Source of the DNA: Deltaproteobacteria bacterium
GTDB taxonomy: Bacteria > Desulfobacterota > Binatia > UTPRO1
DNA length: 64,000 bases
Assembly (NCBI GenBank): GCA_016200545.1
Contig: JACQEO010000067.1
Coordinates: forward strand, 1 to 64,000
Direction of reading: 5' to 3'
Shown: piece by piece, positions 21,073 through 30,038 of the stretch
How the letters are laid out: every line of letters starts with the position of its first letter
Position numbering within the stretch: position 1 is the first letter of the stretch
Notes under the pieces: generated by a model
Told to the model about the DNA's origin: nothing
Database searches by the model: none
The model's input: only the letters and a program-made list of their open reading frames with translations
Made by a program: the position numbers and the translations under genes

Positions 21073-21876
21073 GTGAGCCTCGCGCGCGTTCGCATCGTTC
21101 TCGTCCGACCGCAACACCCGGGCAACGTCGGCGCCAGCGCGCGCGCGATGAAAAACACCGGGCTCGTCGACCTCGTCCTCGTCGCTCCGACGCCGCTCGA
21201 CCTCGACGCCGCCGCCCCCATGGCCGTCCACGCGCACGACGTCCTGGCGCGACACCGGCGCGTCGCGACGCTCGCCGAGGGGATCAGCGACTGCGGGCTG
21301 GTGGTCGCGACCAGCGGCCGCGTCGCCGGTGAGACCGGGGGCCTGTCGCCGCGCGCGCTGGCGCCGACGATCCTCGCGGCGAGTGCCGCCAACGACGTCG
21401 CGCTCGTCTTCGGCCCCGAGGATCACGGCCTTTCGAACGACGAGCTGATGCGCTGTCAGCACGTGATCACGATTCCGACGGCGGGAGCGTACGCATCGCT
21501 GAACCTCGCGCAGGCGGTCCTCATCTGCGGCTACGAGCTGCGCCTCGCGGCCGCAGCCGACCCGCTTCCCGATGCGCGCGGCGCGCTCGCGCCCGCGGCG
21601 CTCGGCGAGCAGATGTACGCCGCGCTCGAGCGCGCGCTACACGCGATCGGCTTCTTGCATCGCGACAACGGTACGCACATGATGCGCGCCTTTCGACGCC
21701 TGCTCGGCCGCGCCGCGCTCGACGTCTACGAGACACGTGTTCTCCTCGGCCTCGCCCGGCAGATCTCCTGGATCGCCGGGCGGGCGGGGAGACGCGAGCG
21801 CGACGCCGACGCGCCGTTGACCACGGACACGCATCCGGGATCATGGGCGCTGCAGCATCGGAAGGAGGATCCGTGA
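21073..21876 (+). CDS. trmJ: SpoU/TrmJ-type RNA 2'-O-methyltransferase
   Basis: A 267-residue SPOUT methyltransferase with motif 1 VRPQHPGNVGASARAMKNTG, motif 2 VALVFGPEDHGLSNDEL and motif 3 IPTAGAYASLNLAQAVLIC. This set and the C-terminal helical extension match TrmJ, which methylates ribose 32 in the tRNA anticodon loop using SAM. The GTG start at 21073 gives the family N-terminus directly; the upstream in-frame region lies in the thioesterase gene. Confidence 0.88.
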   Translation: MSLARVRIVLVRPQHPGNVGASARAMKNTGLVDLVLVAPTPLDLDAAAPMAVHAHDVLARHRRVATLAEGISDCGLVVATSGRVAGETGGLSPRALAPTILAASAANDVALVFGPEDHGLSNDELMRCQHVITIPTAGAYASLNLAQAVLICGYELRLAAAADPLPDARGALAPAALGEQMYAALERALHAIGFLHRDNGTHMMRAFRRLLGRAALDVYETRVLLGLARQISWIAGRAGRRERDADAPLTTDTHPGSWALQHRKEDP

Positions 21877-21877
21877 C

Positions 21878-22164
21878 ATGACGACCCCCACGTTCGCCGC
21901 CCTCGTGCTCCTCGCCGCCATCAGCGTCACCGGGTGTGAACCGCGGCATCGATACTACGATCCGTACGGCCACCGCGCCGAGCGCAGGTGGACGACCACG
22001 AAGCATGGGAGATCGTGCGACGCGACCCGTGCCGCTACGAGGAGTACCGGCGCTTCGCGGAGAATCACGAGAATCCCGAGAAGCGCCGCGAGGTGGTCTG
22101 GCGTCTGGCGCGCGAGGGCTGCAAACACGAGCGCGACTACGACTACGAGTACGACGATCGCTGA
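21878..22164 (+). pseudogene. Small lipoprotein gene with a single frameshift
   Basis: The ATG at 21878 begins a lipoprotein signal (FAALVLLAAISVTGC, Cys at residue 20) and a tyrosine-rich start (RHRYYDPYGHRAER). Near 21985 sensible protein moves to the next frame and continues VDDHEAWEIVRRDPCRYEEY to a TGA at 22162, ending RDYDYEYDDR. Staying in the first frame gives only threonine/arginine-rich sequence running into the next gene. One missing base restores a lipoprotein of about 95 residues. No known family. A GGAGG site precedes it. Confidence 0.7.
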
Positions 22165-22194
22165 GCCGGCGGAGGCTCACCCGGCGCACCCCGA

Positions 22195-23151
22195 GTGACC
22201 CGTGCCGAGGAGCGTGCCGGGCTCGCCTTCGCCGCCCTCTGCGCCGCGAACGGTGCGTTCGTCCCGGCCGTCGCCAAGCTCACGACCGACCGCGCCGACG
22301 CCCTGTTCGTCGCCGCGGCGACGACGTTCTTCGCCGGCGCGACCGCGCTCGTCGTGCTGGCCGCGCGCTGCGAGCTCGCGCTTCTCGTGCACCCGCGCAT
22401 CGGACCCCGCCTTCTCGCCGTCGGCGCGCTCGGCACCGGCGCGGCGTTCTGGTTCTTCTTTCAGGGCGCCCGCCGCGCCACTGCCATTGAGACCGTGCTC
22501 TGCCTGCAGATCGAGCCGGCGTACGCCCTCGCCGCCGCCTGGGTCGTACTCGGCGAGCGGCCGACCGCCCGACGTCTCGGTGCGATCGCGCTGCTTCTCG
22601 TGGGAATCGCGCTCGCGCTCGGCTTCGGTGGCGCGTTCGCACCCGCGGGCGTTTGGCTGCTGCTGGCAACGCCGCTGTGCTGGCAGCTCTCGCACCTGAT
22701 CGTCGTGCGCGCGCTCCGCGGCGTGCCGCCGGCCGTTCTCACCGGTGCGCGGTACGCGTACGGCGCCGTGGTTCTCGGTCTCGCCTGGGCGCTCGGCGGC
22801 GCGACCATCGGCCTCGCCCCCGGCGGCTCGCTTCCTGCACTCCTGCCCGCGCTCGTCGTCCAGGGTGTCGTGCTGAGCTACGTCGGCACGATCATGTGGT
22901 ACGGGGCGATCGCCCGCCTCGACCTCGCGCGCACCACGGCGATCGTCGTCCCGTCGATTCCGCTCTTGTCGCTGGTCGCGACTTTCGTGCTCCTCGGGGA
23001 ACGGCCGACGCTACCGCAGAGCGTGGGCGTGGTGCTCACCGCCATCGGCGTCCTCGGCTTCGTCACCGCACCACACGCGATCGCGACGCGCGCACGCGTC
23101 CCGACCTGGACCGCGCCGCTCGCCGCCCTGCGCGCCCGCCGCCGTCGGTGA
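22195..23151 (+). CDS. EamA/DMT-family transporter
   Basis: A 318-residue membrane protein with ten hydrophobic helices in two EamA repeats; the repeat ends VVLGERPTARRLGAIALLLV and VLLGERPTLPQSVGVVLTAI match each other. The family exports or imports metabolites such as amino acids and nucleosides, and the substrate is not predictable. The start is a GTG at 22195. Confidence 0.88.
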   Translation: MTRAEERAGLAFAALCAANGAFVPAVAKLTTDRADALFVAAATTFFAGATALVVLAARCELALLVHPRIGPRLLAVGALGTGAAFWFFFQGARRATAIETVLCLQIEPAYALAAAWVVLGERPTARRLGAIALLLVGIALALGFGGAFAPAGVWLLLATPLCWQLSHLIVVRALRGVPPAVLTGARYAYGAVVLGLAWALGGATIGLAPGGSLPALLPALVVQGVVLSYVGTIMWYGAIARLDLARTTAIVVPSIPLLSLVATFVLLGERPTLPQSVGVVLTAIGVLGFVTAPHAIATRARVPTWTAPLAALRARRRR

Positions 23152-23243
23152 GCACACCGTCCGGCACCGCCGCGGCGCGCCCGGGTGGAACGATGCAGCC
23201 AACTGGTACGCCATGCTGCGAACGAACCCGCTCCACAACCGTA

Positions 23244-23263
23244 CCGGCGCGCGCGCGCGCCGG
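23244..23263. repeat. Perfect 20-base CG palindrome
   Basis: Between the transporter stop and the GH15 start lies a perfect palindrome made mostly of alternating C and G (CCGG, CG repeats, CCGG). It could fold as a hairpin in RNA and act as a terminator for the transporter, or adopt Z-DNA. No T-tract follows. The remaining 155-base gap shows nothing else. Confidence 0.4.
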
Positions 23264-23306
23264 CCTTGTGACCTGAAGCCGACCATCGACCTGAGGCGCT
23301 CACCGC

Positions 23307-25097
23307 ATGCCGTCACGCATCGAAGACTACGCGCTCATCGGCGACTGTCAGACGGCGGCGCTCGTCGGCCGCGACGGCTCGATCGACTGGCTCTGTCTGC
23401 CACGCTTCGATTCCGGCGCCTGCTTCGCCGCCCTGCTCGGGACGACGGAGCACGGCCGCTGGTTGCTGGCGCCGGCGCACGGCGGCGCCTGCGCCCGGCG
23501 CCACTATCGCCAGGATACGCTGGTGCTCGAGTCGGAGTACGACACCCCCGAGGGCACCGTGGCCATCGTCGACTGTATGCCGCCGCGCACGCAGGAGCCC
23601 GAGATCGTGCGAATCGTCATCGGCCGGCGCGGGCGGGTGACGATGCGCATGCAGCTCGCGATCCGCTTCGACTACGGATCGACCGTGCCGTGGGTTCGAC
23701 GTATCGACGGCGGCCTGCGCGCGATCGCCGGCCCCGACTCGCTGGTGCTGCGCACCGCCGTACCGCTACGCGGTGAGAACCTCACGACCGTCGCCGAATT
23801 CACGGTCGCGGAGGGCGAACGTGTGCCGTTCGTCCTCACTTGGAATCCCTCGCATCATCCGCCTCCGGCGGCGATCGACCCCGAGGAGGCGCTGCGCTTC
23901 GCCGAGCACTCGTGGCGCGAGTGGACGGCACATTGCGAAGCCGACGGCCCGTGGCGCGAGGCGGTCGTCCGCTCACTCATCACGCTGAAAGCCCTCACCT
24001 ACGCACCGACCGGCGGCATCGTCGCTGCCGCCACGACGTCGCTGCCGGAGAGTCTGGGCGGCGTTCGCAATTGGGACTACCGCTTCTGCTGGTTGCGCGA
24101 CGCCACGTTCACGCTCTACGCGTTCCTCGTCTCCGGCTACCACGACGAGGCACGCGCCTGGCGGCAGTGGTTGCTGCGCGCCGTCGCCGGCAAGCCCTCC
24201 GAGCTGCAAATCATGTACGGTATCGGCGGCGAGCGGCGCCTCACCGAACTCGAGTTGCCGTGGCTCCCCGGCTATGAGGGCGCTGCGCCCGTCCGCATCG
24301 GCAACGCCGCCTCGCGGCAGCTGCAGTGGGACGTCTATGGTGAGATCCTCGACACCATGTACCAATGCCGGCGCGCCGGCCTCGAGGGCAACGAGCCGGG
24401 CTGGCAGCTCGAGCGGGCGCTCCTCGACTTCCTCGAGTCGGCATGGGATCAGCCGGACGAGGGGATATGGGAAGTGCGCGGCCCGCGGCGCGAGTTCACG
24501 CATTCCAAGATGATGGCCTGGGTCGCGGTCGACCGTGCGGTGAAATCGGTCGAGCGCTTCAAGCTCGCAGGTCCGACCGACCGTTGGCGAGCGCTGCGCA
24601 CGACCATCCACGAGCAGGTCTGCCAGGGGGGGTTCGATTCGGAGCTGAACGCCTTCGTGCAGTTCTATGGCTCCAAACTCCTCGACGCGAGCCTCCTCAT
24701 GATGCCGCTCGTCGGCTTTCTCCCGGCCCAGGATCCGCGGGTCCGAGGCACGGTTGACGCGATCGAGCGCCACCTCATGCGGGACGGCTTCGTCGCGCGC
24801 TACGCGACCCGCGAGTCGGTCGACGGCCTGCCACCCGGCGAAGGCGTGTTCCTGCCATGCACGTTCTGGATGGCCGACATCCTCGCCCTGCTCGGACGAC
24901 GCGACGACGCCCTCCGCATCTTCGAGCGTCTGCTCGCGCTCCGGAACGACGTCGGTCTCCTCTCCGAGCAGTACGACGTCGGGTCACAGCGCCTGATCGG
25001 CAACTTTCCGCAGGCCTTCTCTCACGTCGGGCTCGTCAACACGGCGCGCAACCTCGCGCGCCACGACGGGCCCGCCGAGCACCGGCGCCGAAGCTAG
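23307..25097 (+). CDS. GH15 family glycoside hydrolase (glucoamylase or trehalase type)
   Basis: A 596-residue GH15 protein. The opening IEDYALIGDCQTAALVGRDG and SIDWLCLPRFDS are diagnostic of the bacterial GH15 clade that includes mycobacterial trehalase. Inside the (alpha/alpha)6 barrel are RNWDYRFCWLRDATFT and, near the C-terminus, the catalytic-base region LLSEQYDVGS. There is no signal peptide, so it is cytoplasmic. In a genome with treS it may hydrolyse trehalose, but glucoamylase activity cannot be excluded. Confidence 0.9.
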   Translation: MPSRIEDYALIGDCQTAALVGRDGSIDWLCLPRFDSGACFAALLGTTEHGRWLLAPAHGGACARRHYRQDTLVLESEYDTPEGTVAIVDCMPPRTQEPEIVRIVIGRRGRVTMRMQLAIRFDYGSTVPWVRRIDGGLRAIAGPDSLVLRTAVPLRGENLTTVAEFTVAEGERVPFVLTWNPSHHPPPAAIDPEEALRFAEHSWREWTAHCEADGPWREAVVRSLITLKALTYAPTGGIVAAATTSLPESLGGVRNWDYRFCWLRDATFTLYAFLVSGYHDEARAWRQWLLRAVAGKPSELQIMYGIGGERRLTELELPWLPGYEGAAPVRIGNAASRQLQWDVYGEILDTMYQCRRAGLEGNEPGWQLERALLDFLESAWDQPDEGIWEVRGPRREFTHSKMMAWVAVDRAVKSVERFKLAGPTDRWRALRTTIHEQVCQGGFDSELNAFVQFYGSKLLDASLLMMPLVGFLPAQDPRVRGTVDAIERHLMRDGFVARYATRESVDGLPPGEGVFLPCTFWMADILALLGRRDDALRIFERLLALRNDVGLLSEQYDVGSQRLIGNFPQAFSHVGLVNTARNLARHDGPAEHRRRS

Positions 25098-25101
25098 CCC
25101 G

Positions 25102-25950
25102 ATGCGCGCGGTAGCGGCGCCGCGCCGCCTCGCCGTCATCGGCCACGTCGAGCACGTCACCCTCGGGACCGTGGCCGTGCTGCCGCAGCCCGGGGACATC
25201 GTGCACCTCGAGGCGCCGATGTGGTTCCCGGGCGGTGGCGGCGGCATCACGTTCTTCCAACTGCTTCGCAGTCCGGTCGAGATTCACCTCTTCACCGCGA
25301 TCGGTAACGACGACGCGGGCGCGGCCGTCGCCAACAGTCTCGCGGCGACACGCGCCGTCATCCATGCCGCGCGTCGTGATCAGCCCCACACCCGCGATCT
25401 CGTGCTCGTCACACCCGACGGCGAGCGTACGATCCTCGTCGTCGGCGTGCCCCTGCACACGCGCCTCGACGACCCACTGCCGTGGGACGTCCTCGCGAGC
25501 TGCGACGCCGTCTACTTCGCGGGCCAGGATCCCGACGTCCTGCGTGCCGCGCGCGCCGCCCGCATCCTCATCGTCACCGCACGCCGGCGCGCGGTGCTGG
25601 CGCGCGCTGGCGTGCGCGCCGACGTCGTCGTCGGCAGCGCGCACGACCCTCTCGAGGCGAGCGCGCTCGTCGACTATTCGGTCGAGCCGGGCGCGATCGT
25701 CATGACCGAGGGCGGCGGCGGCGGGCGCATCGAGACGACGAGCGGCGTCACACGCTTTCCCGCCGCGCCGCCGCCGGCGCGGCGCGTGGGGAGCTACGGC
25801 GCGGGCGACAGCTTCGTCGGCGCGCTCACGTGGTTTCTCGCGTGCGGGCTGCCGCTCGCGGAGGCGTGCGGCCGCGCGGCGGTCCACGGCGCGGCGGTTC
25901 TCGCCGGGTGGAGTCCGCTCGAGGTGCAGCTGGCGCTCGCCGTGCCGTAG
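25102..25950 (+). CDS. PfkB/ribokinase-family sugar kinase
   Basis: A 282-residue PfkB-fold kinase. It has the substrate-side glycine run WFPGGGGGITFF and the C-terminal signature GSYGAGDSFVGALTW with catalytic Asp in GAGDSF. It phosphorylates a sugar or nucleoside in the cytoplasm; the substrate is unknown. It follows the GH15 gene by 4 bases, so the pair may process a disaccharide and phosphorylate the released sugar. Its stop codon is 4 bases before the first large hairpin. Confidence 0.88.
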   Translation: MRAVAAPRRLAVIGHVEHVTLGTVAVLPQPGDIVHLEAPMWFPGGGGGITFFQLLRSPVEIHLFTAIGNDDAGAAVANSLAATRAVIHAARRDQPHTRDLVLVTPDGERTILVVGVPLHTRLDDPLPWDVLASCDAVYFAGQDPDVLRAARAARILIVTARRRAVLARAGVRADVVVGSAHDPLEASALVDYSVEPGAIVMTEGGGGGRIETTSGVTRFPAAPPPARRVGSYGAGDSFVGALTWFLACGLPLAEACGRAAVHGAAVLAGWSPLEVQLALAVP

Positions 25951-25954
25951 GGCG

Positions 25955-26092
25955 GCGTGGGCGGGCGCGGTGCGTGCCGGCGGCCAGCGGACCTGGCGGG
26001 ACGCCACATCGTGTGGATCCTTCCGGATGTCGCACCGCACTCGAAGCACGCACGGCCCAATGTCCGCCGGCACGCACCGCGCCCGCCCACGC
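25955..26092 (-). repeat. Large hairpin element, copy 1
   Basis: A 29-base arm (25955-25983) is perfectly complementary to 26064-26092, enclosing an 80-base loop. Read on the minus strand, the loop holds a 75-base core that recurs at 26347-26421 with about 70 of 75 bases identical. Inside the core is a smaller hairpin, CCACA-loop-TGTGG (26004-26016) flanked by complementary GGA/TCC. The arms are unrelated to those of copy 2. It begins 4 bases after the pfkB-family stop. It could be a structured RNA, a mobile fold-back element or a terminator. No protein-coding role is apparent. Confidence 0.85.
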
Positions 26093-26302
26093 GGTCCGCG
26101 CCGTGCGACCGTCCCGCCGCTCCTCCTGTTCCGCCGGCGTGAGCCGTTCTCGCCGCCTGCGGCGGCGTCGTCGGCGCCCGCGACGCGGCGTCGTGGAGAT
26201 ACGTCACAGCTTTCGCCAGCGATGACGGTACTGCACAGCACTAGCGGTGACGGCTGCAAGGACGCGGGCGAACACCACGCCTCCGTACGGGACGGCGACG
26301 CG
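26093..26302. other. Spacer between the two hairpin elements
   Basis: The 210 bases between the two hairpins contain no convincing open frame, ribosome-binding site or RNA gene. Short GC-rich inverted repeats such as GCCGCCTGCGGCGGC near 26151 are present but look ordinary for this composition. Confidence 0.4.
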
Positions 26303-26464
26303 GCGGCAGCGTGCGCGGGGGCGCGGGGACGGCGTCGGCGCGCGCGTTGGGCCGTACGTGCTTCGAGTGCGGTGCGCGGTACGGAAGGATCCACACGATG
26401 TGGCGTCCCGCCAGGTCCGCTGCGCGCGCCGACGCCGTCTCCGCGCCCCCGCGCACGCTGCCGC
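26303..26464 (+). repeat. Large hairpin element, copy 2
   Basis: A 43-base arm (26303-26345) pairs with 26422-26464, with 42 Watson-Crick pairs and one G-T pair that would be a G-U wobble in RNA. The 76-base loop carries the same core as copy 1, here on the plus strand, with its inner hairpin at 26391-26403. Within the loop GGGCC (from 26349) can also pair with GGTCC (26414-26418), giving a second helix inside the long stem. The element ends 43 bases from the ilvD stop codon. Confidence 0.85.
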
Positions 26465-26507
26465 TCTTCGTCTTCGGAGTCAGCAGCGCCTACGGCGCCG
26501 CCGCCGT

Positions 26508-28190
26508 TCAGCGCGGGCGGGTGATGGCGCCCTCGGCGGCCGACGAGACGAGCGCGACGTACTTCGCCATCACGCCGCTCGTGTACCGCGGCGCCGGGGG
26601 GCGCCACGTCGCGAGGCGCGCTTTGAGGACCGTGTCGGACACCTCAACGTCGAGCCGGCGCGCGTTGATGTCGAAGGTGATGATGTCACCCTCCTCGATC
26701 GCGGCGATCGGGCCGCCGACCGCCGCTTCGGGGGCGACGTGGCCGGCCATGAGGCCGCGGGTCGCGCCGCTGAAGCGGCCGTCGGTGAGGAGCGCGACCT
26801 GCTCGCCGAGGCCGGAGCCGGCGAGCGCGGCGGTGACGCCGAGCATCTCGCGCATGCCGGGACCGCCGCGCGGGCCCTCGTAGCGGATCACGAGGACGTC
26901 GCCGGCGCGGATCGTGCCCCGCGTCGCGGCGGCCATCGCATCTTCCTCGCGCTCGAAGACGCGTGCCGGCCCGCGATGCGACAGGCGCTCGTGGCCGGCA
27001 ACTTTCACCACGCAGCCTTCGGGCGCGAGGTTGCCCTTGAGGATGACGAGACCGCCAGAGGCCTTGAGCGGCTTGTCTATCGCGTGCACGACCATCTGAC
27101 CCGGCGTTTCCCGCACCCGCGCCACTTCCTCGGCGAACGTGCGCCCGCTCACGGTGAGCGCCGCGCCGTCGACGAGACCGGCAGCCAGCAACCGTTGCGC
27201 CACGACCCCGGTACCGCCGGCTCGTCCGAGATCGACGGCGGTGTACTGTCCACCCGGTTTCAGATCTGCCACCAGCGGCGTCCGCCGACTTACGCGGTCG
27301 AAGTCGTCGATCGTCAGCGGCACGCCGATCTCACGCGCGAGCGCGAGCAAGTGCAGCACGGCGTTCGTCGAACCGCCGCTCGCGGCGACGCCGGCGATCG
27401 CGTTCTCGAAGGCGGCGCGAGTGGTGATCGTGCGCGGCGTCACCCCGCGCCGCAGGAGGTCGAGGACGAGCGCGCCGCACTCGGCACCGACGCGCTCCTT
27501 CGCCGGGTCGGTGGCGGCGACGCTCGCGGTGCCCAGCGGCGAGAGGCCGAGAAACTCGAGCGCCATCGCCATCGTGTTGGCGGTGAACTGGCCGCCGCAG
27601 GCGCCGGCGCCCGGGCAAACGTGGTCCTCGAGGTCCTTGAGATCCGCGTCCGTCATCTTCCCGGCGGCGTTGGCGCCGACGGCCTCGAAGAGATCCTGGA
27701 TGGTGACGTCGTGCCCTTGGAAGCGCCCGGGCTGAATGGAGCCGCCGTAGAGGACGAGCCCCGGCACGTCGAGGCGGAGGAGCGCCATCGCCCCCGCGGG
27801 GATCGTCTTGTCGCAGCCGACCAACACGACGACGGCGTCGAACATGTGCCCGCGGCCCATGAGCTCGATCGAGTCGGCGATGACCTCACGGCTGACGAGC
27901 GAGGTCTTCATGCCCTCGGTTCCCATGGTGATGCCGTCGCTGATCGCGATGGTGTTGAACTCCATCGGCGTCCCGCCGGCATCGCGCACGCCGCGCTTCA
28001 CGTGCTCGGCGAGCCCGCGGAGACCGAAGTTGCACGGCATCGTCTCCGTCCAGGTGTTGGCGATGCCGACGATCGGCCGCACGAGGTCGGCGTCGCCGAA
28101 GCCGATCGCCTTCATGTACGAGCGCGCCGGGGCGCGGTCGCGGCCCTCGTAGAGCGTGCGGCTCTTGTGCCGCGGGTCGAACGTGGTCAT
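26508..28190 (-). CDS. ilvD: Dihydroxy-acid dehydratase
   Basis: A 560-residue IlvD/Edd-family dehydratase for branched-chain amino acid synthesis, converting 2,3-dihydroxy-3-methylbutanoate and its homologue to 2-keto acids. Iron-sulfur cysteines are in TMPCNFGLR, VLVGCDKTIPAG and CPGAGACGGQFTANT. The C-terminal domain has LTDGRFSGATRGLMAGHVAPEA, typical of IlvD. The ATG at 28190 (MTTFDPRHKSRTLYEG) matches the family start; a 22-codon extension upstream is not supported. Its 3' end faces the second hairpin element. Confidence 0.95.
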   Translation of the reverse strand: MTTFDPRHKSRTLYEGRDRAPARSYMKAIGFGDADLVRPIVGIANTWTETMPCNFGLRGLAEHVKRGVRDAGGTPMEFNTIAISDGITMGTEGMKTSLVSREVIADSIELMGRGHMFDAVVVLVGCDKTIPAGAMALLRLDVPGLVLYGGSIQPGRFQGHDVTIQDLFEAVGANAAGKMTDADLKDLEDHVCPGAGACGGQFTANTMAMALEFLGLSPLGTASVAATDPAKERVGAECGALVLDLLRRGVTPRTITTRAAFENAIAGVAASGGSTNAVLHLLALAREIGVPLTIDDFDRVSRRTPLVADLKPGGQYTAVDLGRAGGTGVVAQRLLAAGLVDGAALTVSGRTFAEEVARVRETPGQMVVHAIDKPLKASGGLVILKGNLAPEGCVVKVAGHERLSHRGPARVFEREEDAMAAATRGTIRAGDVLVIRYEGPRGGPGMREMLGVTAALAGSGLGEQVALLTDGRFSGATRGLMAGHVAPEAAVGGPIAAIEEGDIITFDINARRLDVEVSDTVLKARLATWRPPAPRYTSGVMAKYVALVSSAAEGAITRPR

Positions 28191-28256
28191 GGGCGCGACT
28201 TTGACGCGACCGGACGCGGCGCGCAAGCGGCCGGCCCGCGGTTCCTTCCACCGCAT

Positions 28257-28285
28257 TGACGCCCGCCGTGTCGGTTCGTTAGGAA
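28257..28285 (+). promoter_or_regulatory. Possible promoter of the acyl-CoA ligase
   Basis: In the divergent ilvD/ligase gap a TTGACG at about 28256-28261 is followed 18 bases later by TAGGAA, a loose sigma-70-like pair, some 33 bases before the ligase ATG. The match is weak and the DNA is GC-rich, so this is only a candidate. Confidence 0.25.
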
Positions 28286-28318
28286 CGTCCGATCCGTTCG
28301 CGAATCGAGGAGACGACG

Positions 28319-29950
28319 ATGCTGCTCAGCACCATGCAGGACCACCCACTCACCATCACCGACATCTTCCGCCATGGGCGCGCCGTGCACGCCGAGAGCG
28401 AGATCGTGACCTCGGAGGGCGAGCGCGCGCGTGTGCGCCGCGCCCGCTTCGGCGCCGTCGCCGAACGCGCCACGCGTCTCGCTGCCGCGCTCCACCGCCT
28501 CGGCATCCGCGCCGGCGATCGCGTCGGCACGTTCGGGTGGAACACGCAGGAGCACCTCGAGGCGTACTTCGCCGTCCCCTGCATGGGCGCGGTCCTCCAC
28601 ACGCTCAACATCCGCCTCTTCCCCGAGCAGCTCGCCTACGTCGCCAATCACGCTGAGGACCGCGTCATCCTCGTCGACGAGTCGACGGTGCCGATCCTCG
28701 CCGCCGTGCGCGAGAAGTTGCGCACCGTCGAGCACGTCGTCGTGATCGGCGACGGCGACGCGGCGGCGCTCGGGCCGAACGTGCTGCGCTACGAGGAGCT
28801 GCTCGCGGCGGAGCGTCCCGAGTACGCGTGGCCGACGCTCGACGAGCGCGCCGCGGCGGCCATGTGCTATACGAGCGGCACCACCGGCAACCCGAAGGGC
28901 GTCGTCTACAGCCATCGCTCGACGTATCTGCACTCGCTCGCGATCTGCTCGGGCGCGGCGTACGCGCTCGCCGAGCGCGATCGCATCCTCTTGATCGTCC
29001 CGATGTTCCACGCCAACGCCTGGGGCCTGCCGTACGCCGGCTGGATGGTCGGCGCCGACCTCATTCTCCCCGGACGTCACCTGCAGGCGGCGCCGCTCGC
29101 GCGCCTGATCAGCGAGGAGCGCGCGACCATCTCCGGCGCCGTGCCGACGATCTGGAGCGACTTGCTGCGCTACGCGGAGACGTCGCCGGTCGACTTCTCC
29201 TCGCTTCGTCTCGTCGTGTGCGGCGGCTCGGCGGTGCCACGCGCGCTGATGGAGCGCTTCCAGGAGCGTCACGGCGTCCGCATCGTGCAGGCGTGGGGGA
29301 TGACGGAGACGAGCCCCTTCGCGACGATCGCGTTCGCGCCGAAGGCCAGCCCCGCCGACGACGAGATGCGCTGGCGCGCCAAGACCGGGCGCGCGATCGC
29401 CGGCGTCGAGCTGCGGATCGTCGACGGCGCCGGTCAGCCGATCGCGTGGGACGGCGCGACCGCGGGCGAGATCGAGGTGCGCGGCCCATGGATCACCGCC
29501 GCCTACTATCGCGATGCGGCGCCGGAGAAATTCGACGATGGCTGGCTGCGCACCGGCGACGTCGGCACCATCGACGCGCACGGCTTCGTACAGATCACCG
29601 ATCGCGCCAAGGACGTCATCAAGTCGGGCGGCGAGTGGATCTCCTCGGTCGAGCTCGAGAACGAGATCATGGCGCATCCCGCCGTCGTCGAGGCTGCCGT
29701 CGTCGGCATCCCCGACGAACGCTGGCAGGAGCGGCCGCTCGCCTGCGTCGTCGTCAAGGCCGGCGCCGAGGTGACGCCCGACGCGCTGCGAGCGTTTCTC
29801 GCCGAGCGCGTCGCACGCTGGTGGCTGCCGGAGCGCTGGAGCTTCATCGCCGAAGTGCCGAAGACGAGCGTCGGCAAGTTCGACAAGAAGGTGCTGCGGG
29901 CGCGCTACGCTGAGGGCGCGCTCGCGGTGGTCGAGACCGCGGGATCATGA
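28319..29950 (+). CDS. Medium/long-chain acyl-CoA ligase (AMP-binding)
   Basis: A 543-residue adenylate-forming enzyme. It shows the ATP-binding motif [18 protein letters not shown], the A5 region [11 protein letters not shown], the hinge [15 protein letters not shown] and the catalytic lysine region [12 protein letters not shown] near the C-terminus. It activates fatty or aromatic acids to CoA thioesters. An ATG after GAGGAGACGACG is chosen. The downstream acyl-CoA dehydrogenase, 88 bases on, suggests a beta-oxidation role. Confidence 0.92.
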   Translation: MLLSTMQDHPLTITDIFRHGRAVHAESEIVTSEGERARVRRARFGAVAERATRLAAALHRLGIRAGDRVGTFGWNTQEHLEAYFAVPCMGAVLHTLNIRLFPEQLAYVANHAEDRVILVDESTVPILAAVREKLRTVEHVVVIGDGDAAALGPNVLRYEELLAAERPEYAWPTLDERAAAAMCYTSGTTGNPKGVVYSHRSTYLHSLAICSGAAYALAERDRILLIVPMFHANAWGLPYAGWMVGADLILPGRHLQAAPLARLISEERATISGAVPTIWSDLLRYAETSPVDFSSLRLVVCGGSAVPRALMERFQERHGVRIVQAWGMTETSPFATIAFAPKASPADDEMRWRAKTGRAIAGVELRIVDGAGQPIAWDGATAGEIEVRGPWITAAYYRDAAPEKFDDGWLRTGDVGTIDAHGFVQITDRAKDVIKSGGEWISSVELENEIMAHPAVVEAAVVGIPDERWQERPLACVVVKAGAEVTPDALRAFLAERVARWWLPERWSFIAEVPKTSVGKFDKKVLRARYAEGALAVVETAGS

Positions 29951-30038
29951 GGCACGGCACGGAGGCGTCGGCTTGCCAAGCTCCCCATCGCCGAGGCAAG
30001 AACGGGGGTCGGCCGACCAGGCCGAGGAGGATACGCGC

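Noticed and set aside
25955..26464. Reading the twin hairpins as a CRISPR array or integron attC sites
   Set aside because: There are only two copies, in inverted orientation, with no spacers and no cas or integrase genes. attC sites conserve their ends and vary in the middle, the opposite of what is seen here.
25955..26464. Reading the conserved core as a peptide-coding repeat (it can be read as a Cys-containing open frame)
   Set aside because: The open frame only reflects GC richness. Differences between copies are not biased to third positions, and the pairing of the arms explains the conservation better.
26247..28259. A 670-codon plus-strand frame spanning the second hairpin and ilvD
   Set aside because: It is antisense to ilvD, and its first part simply reads through the hairpin element. 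No ribosome-binding site or family motif.
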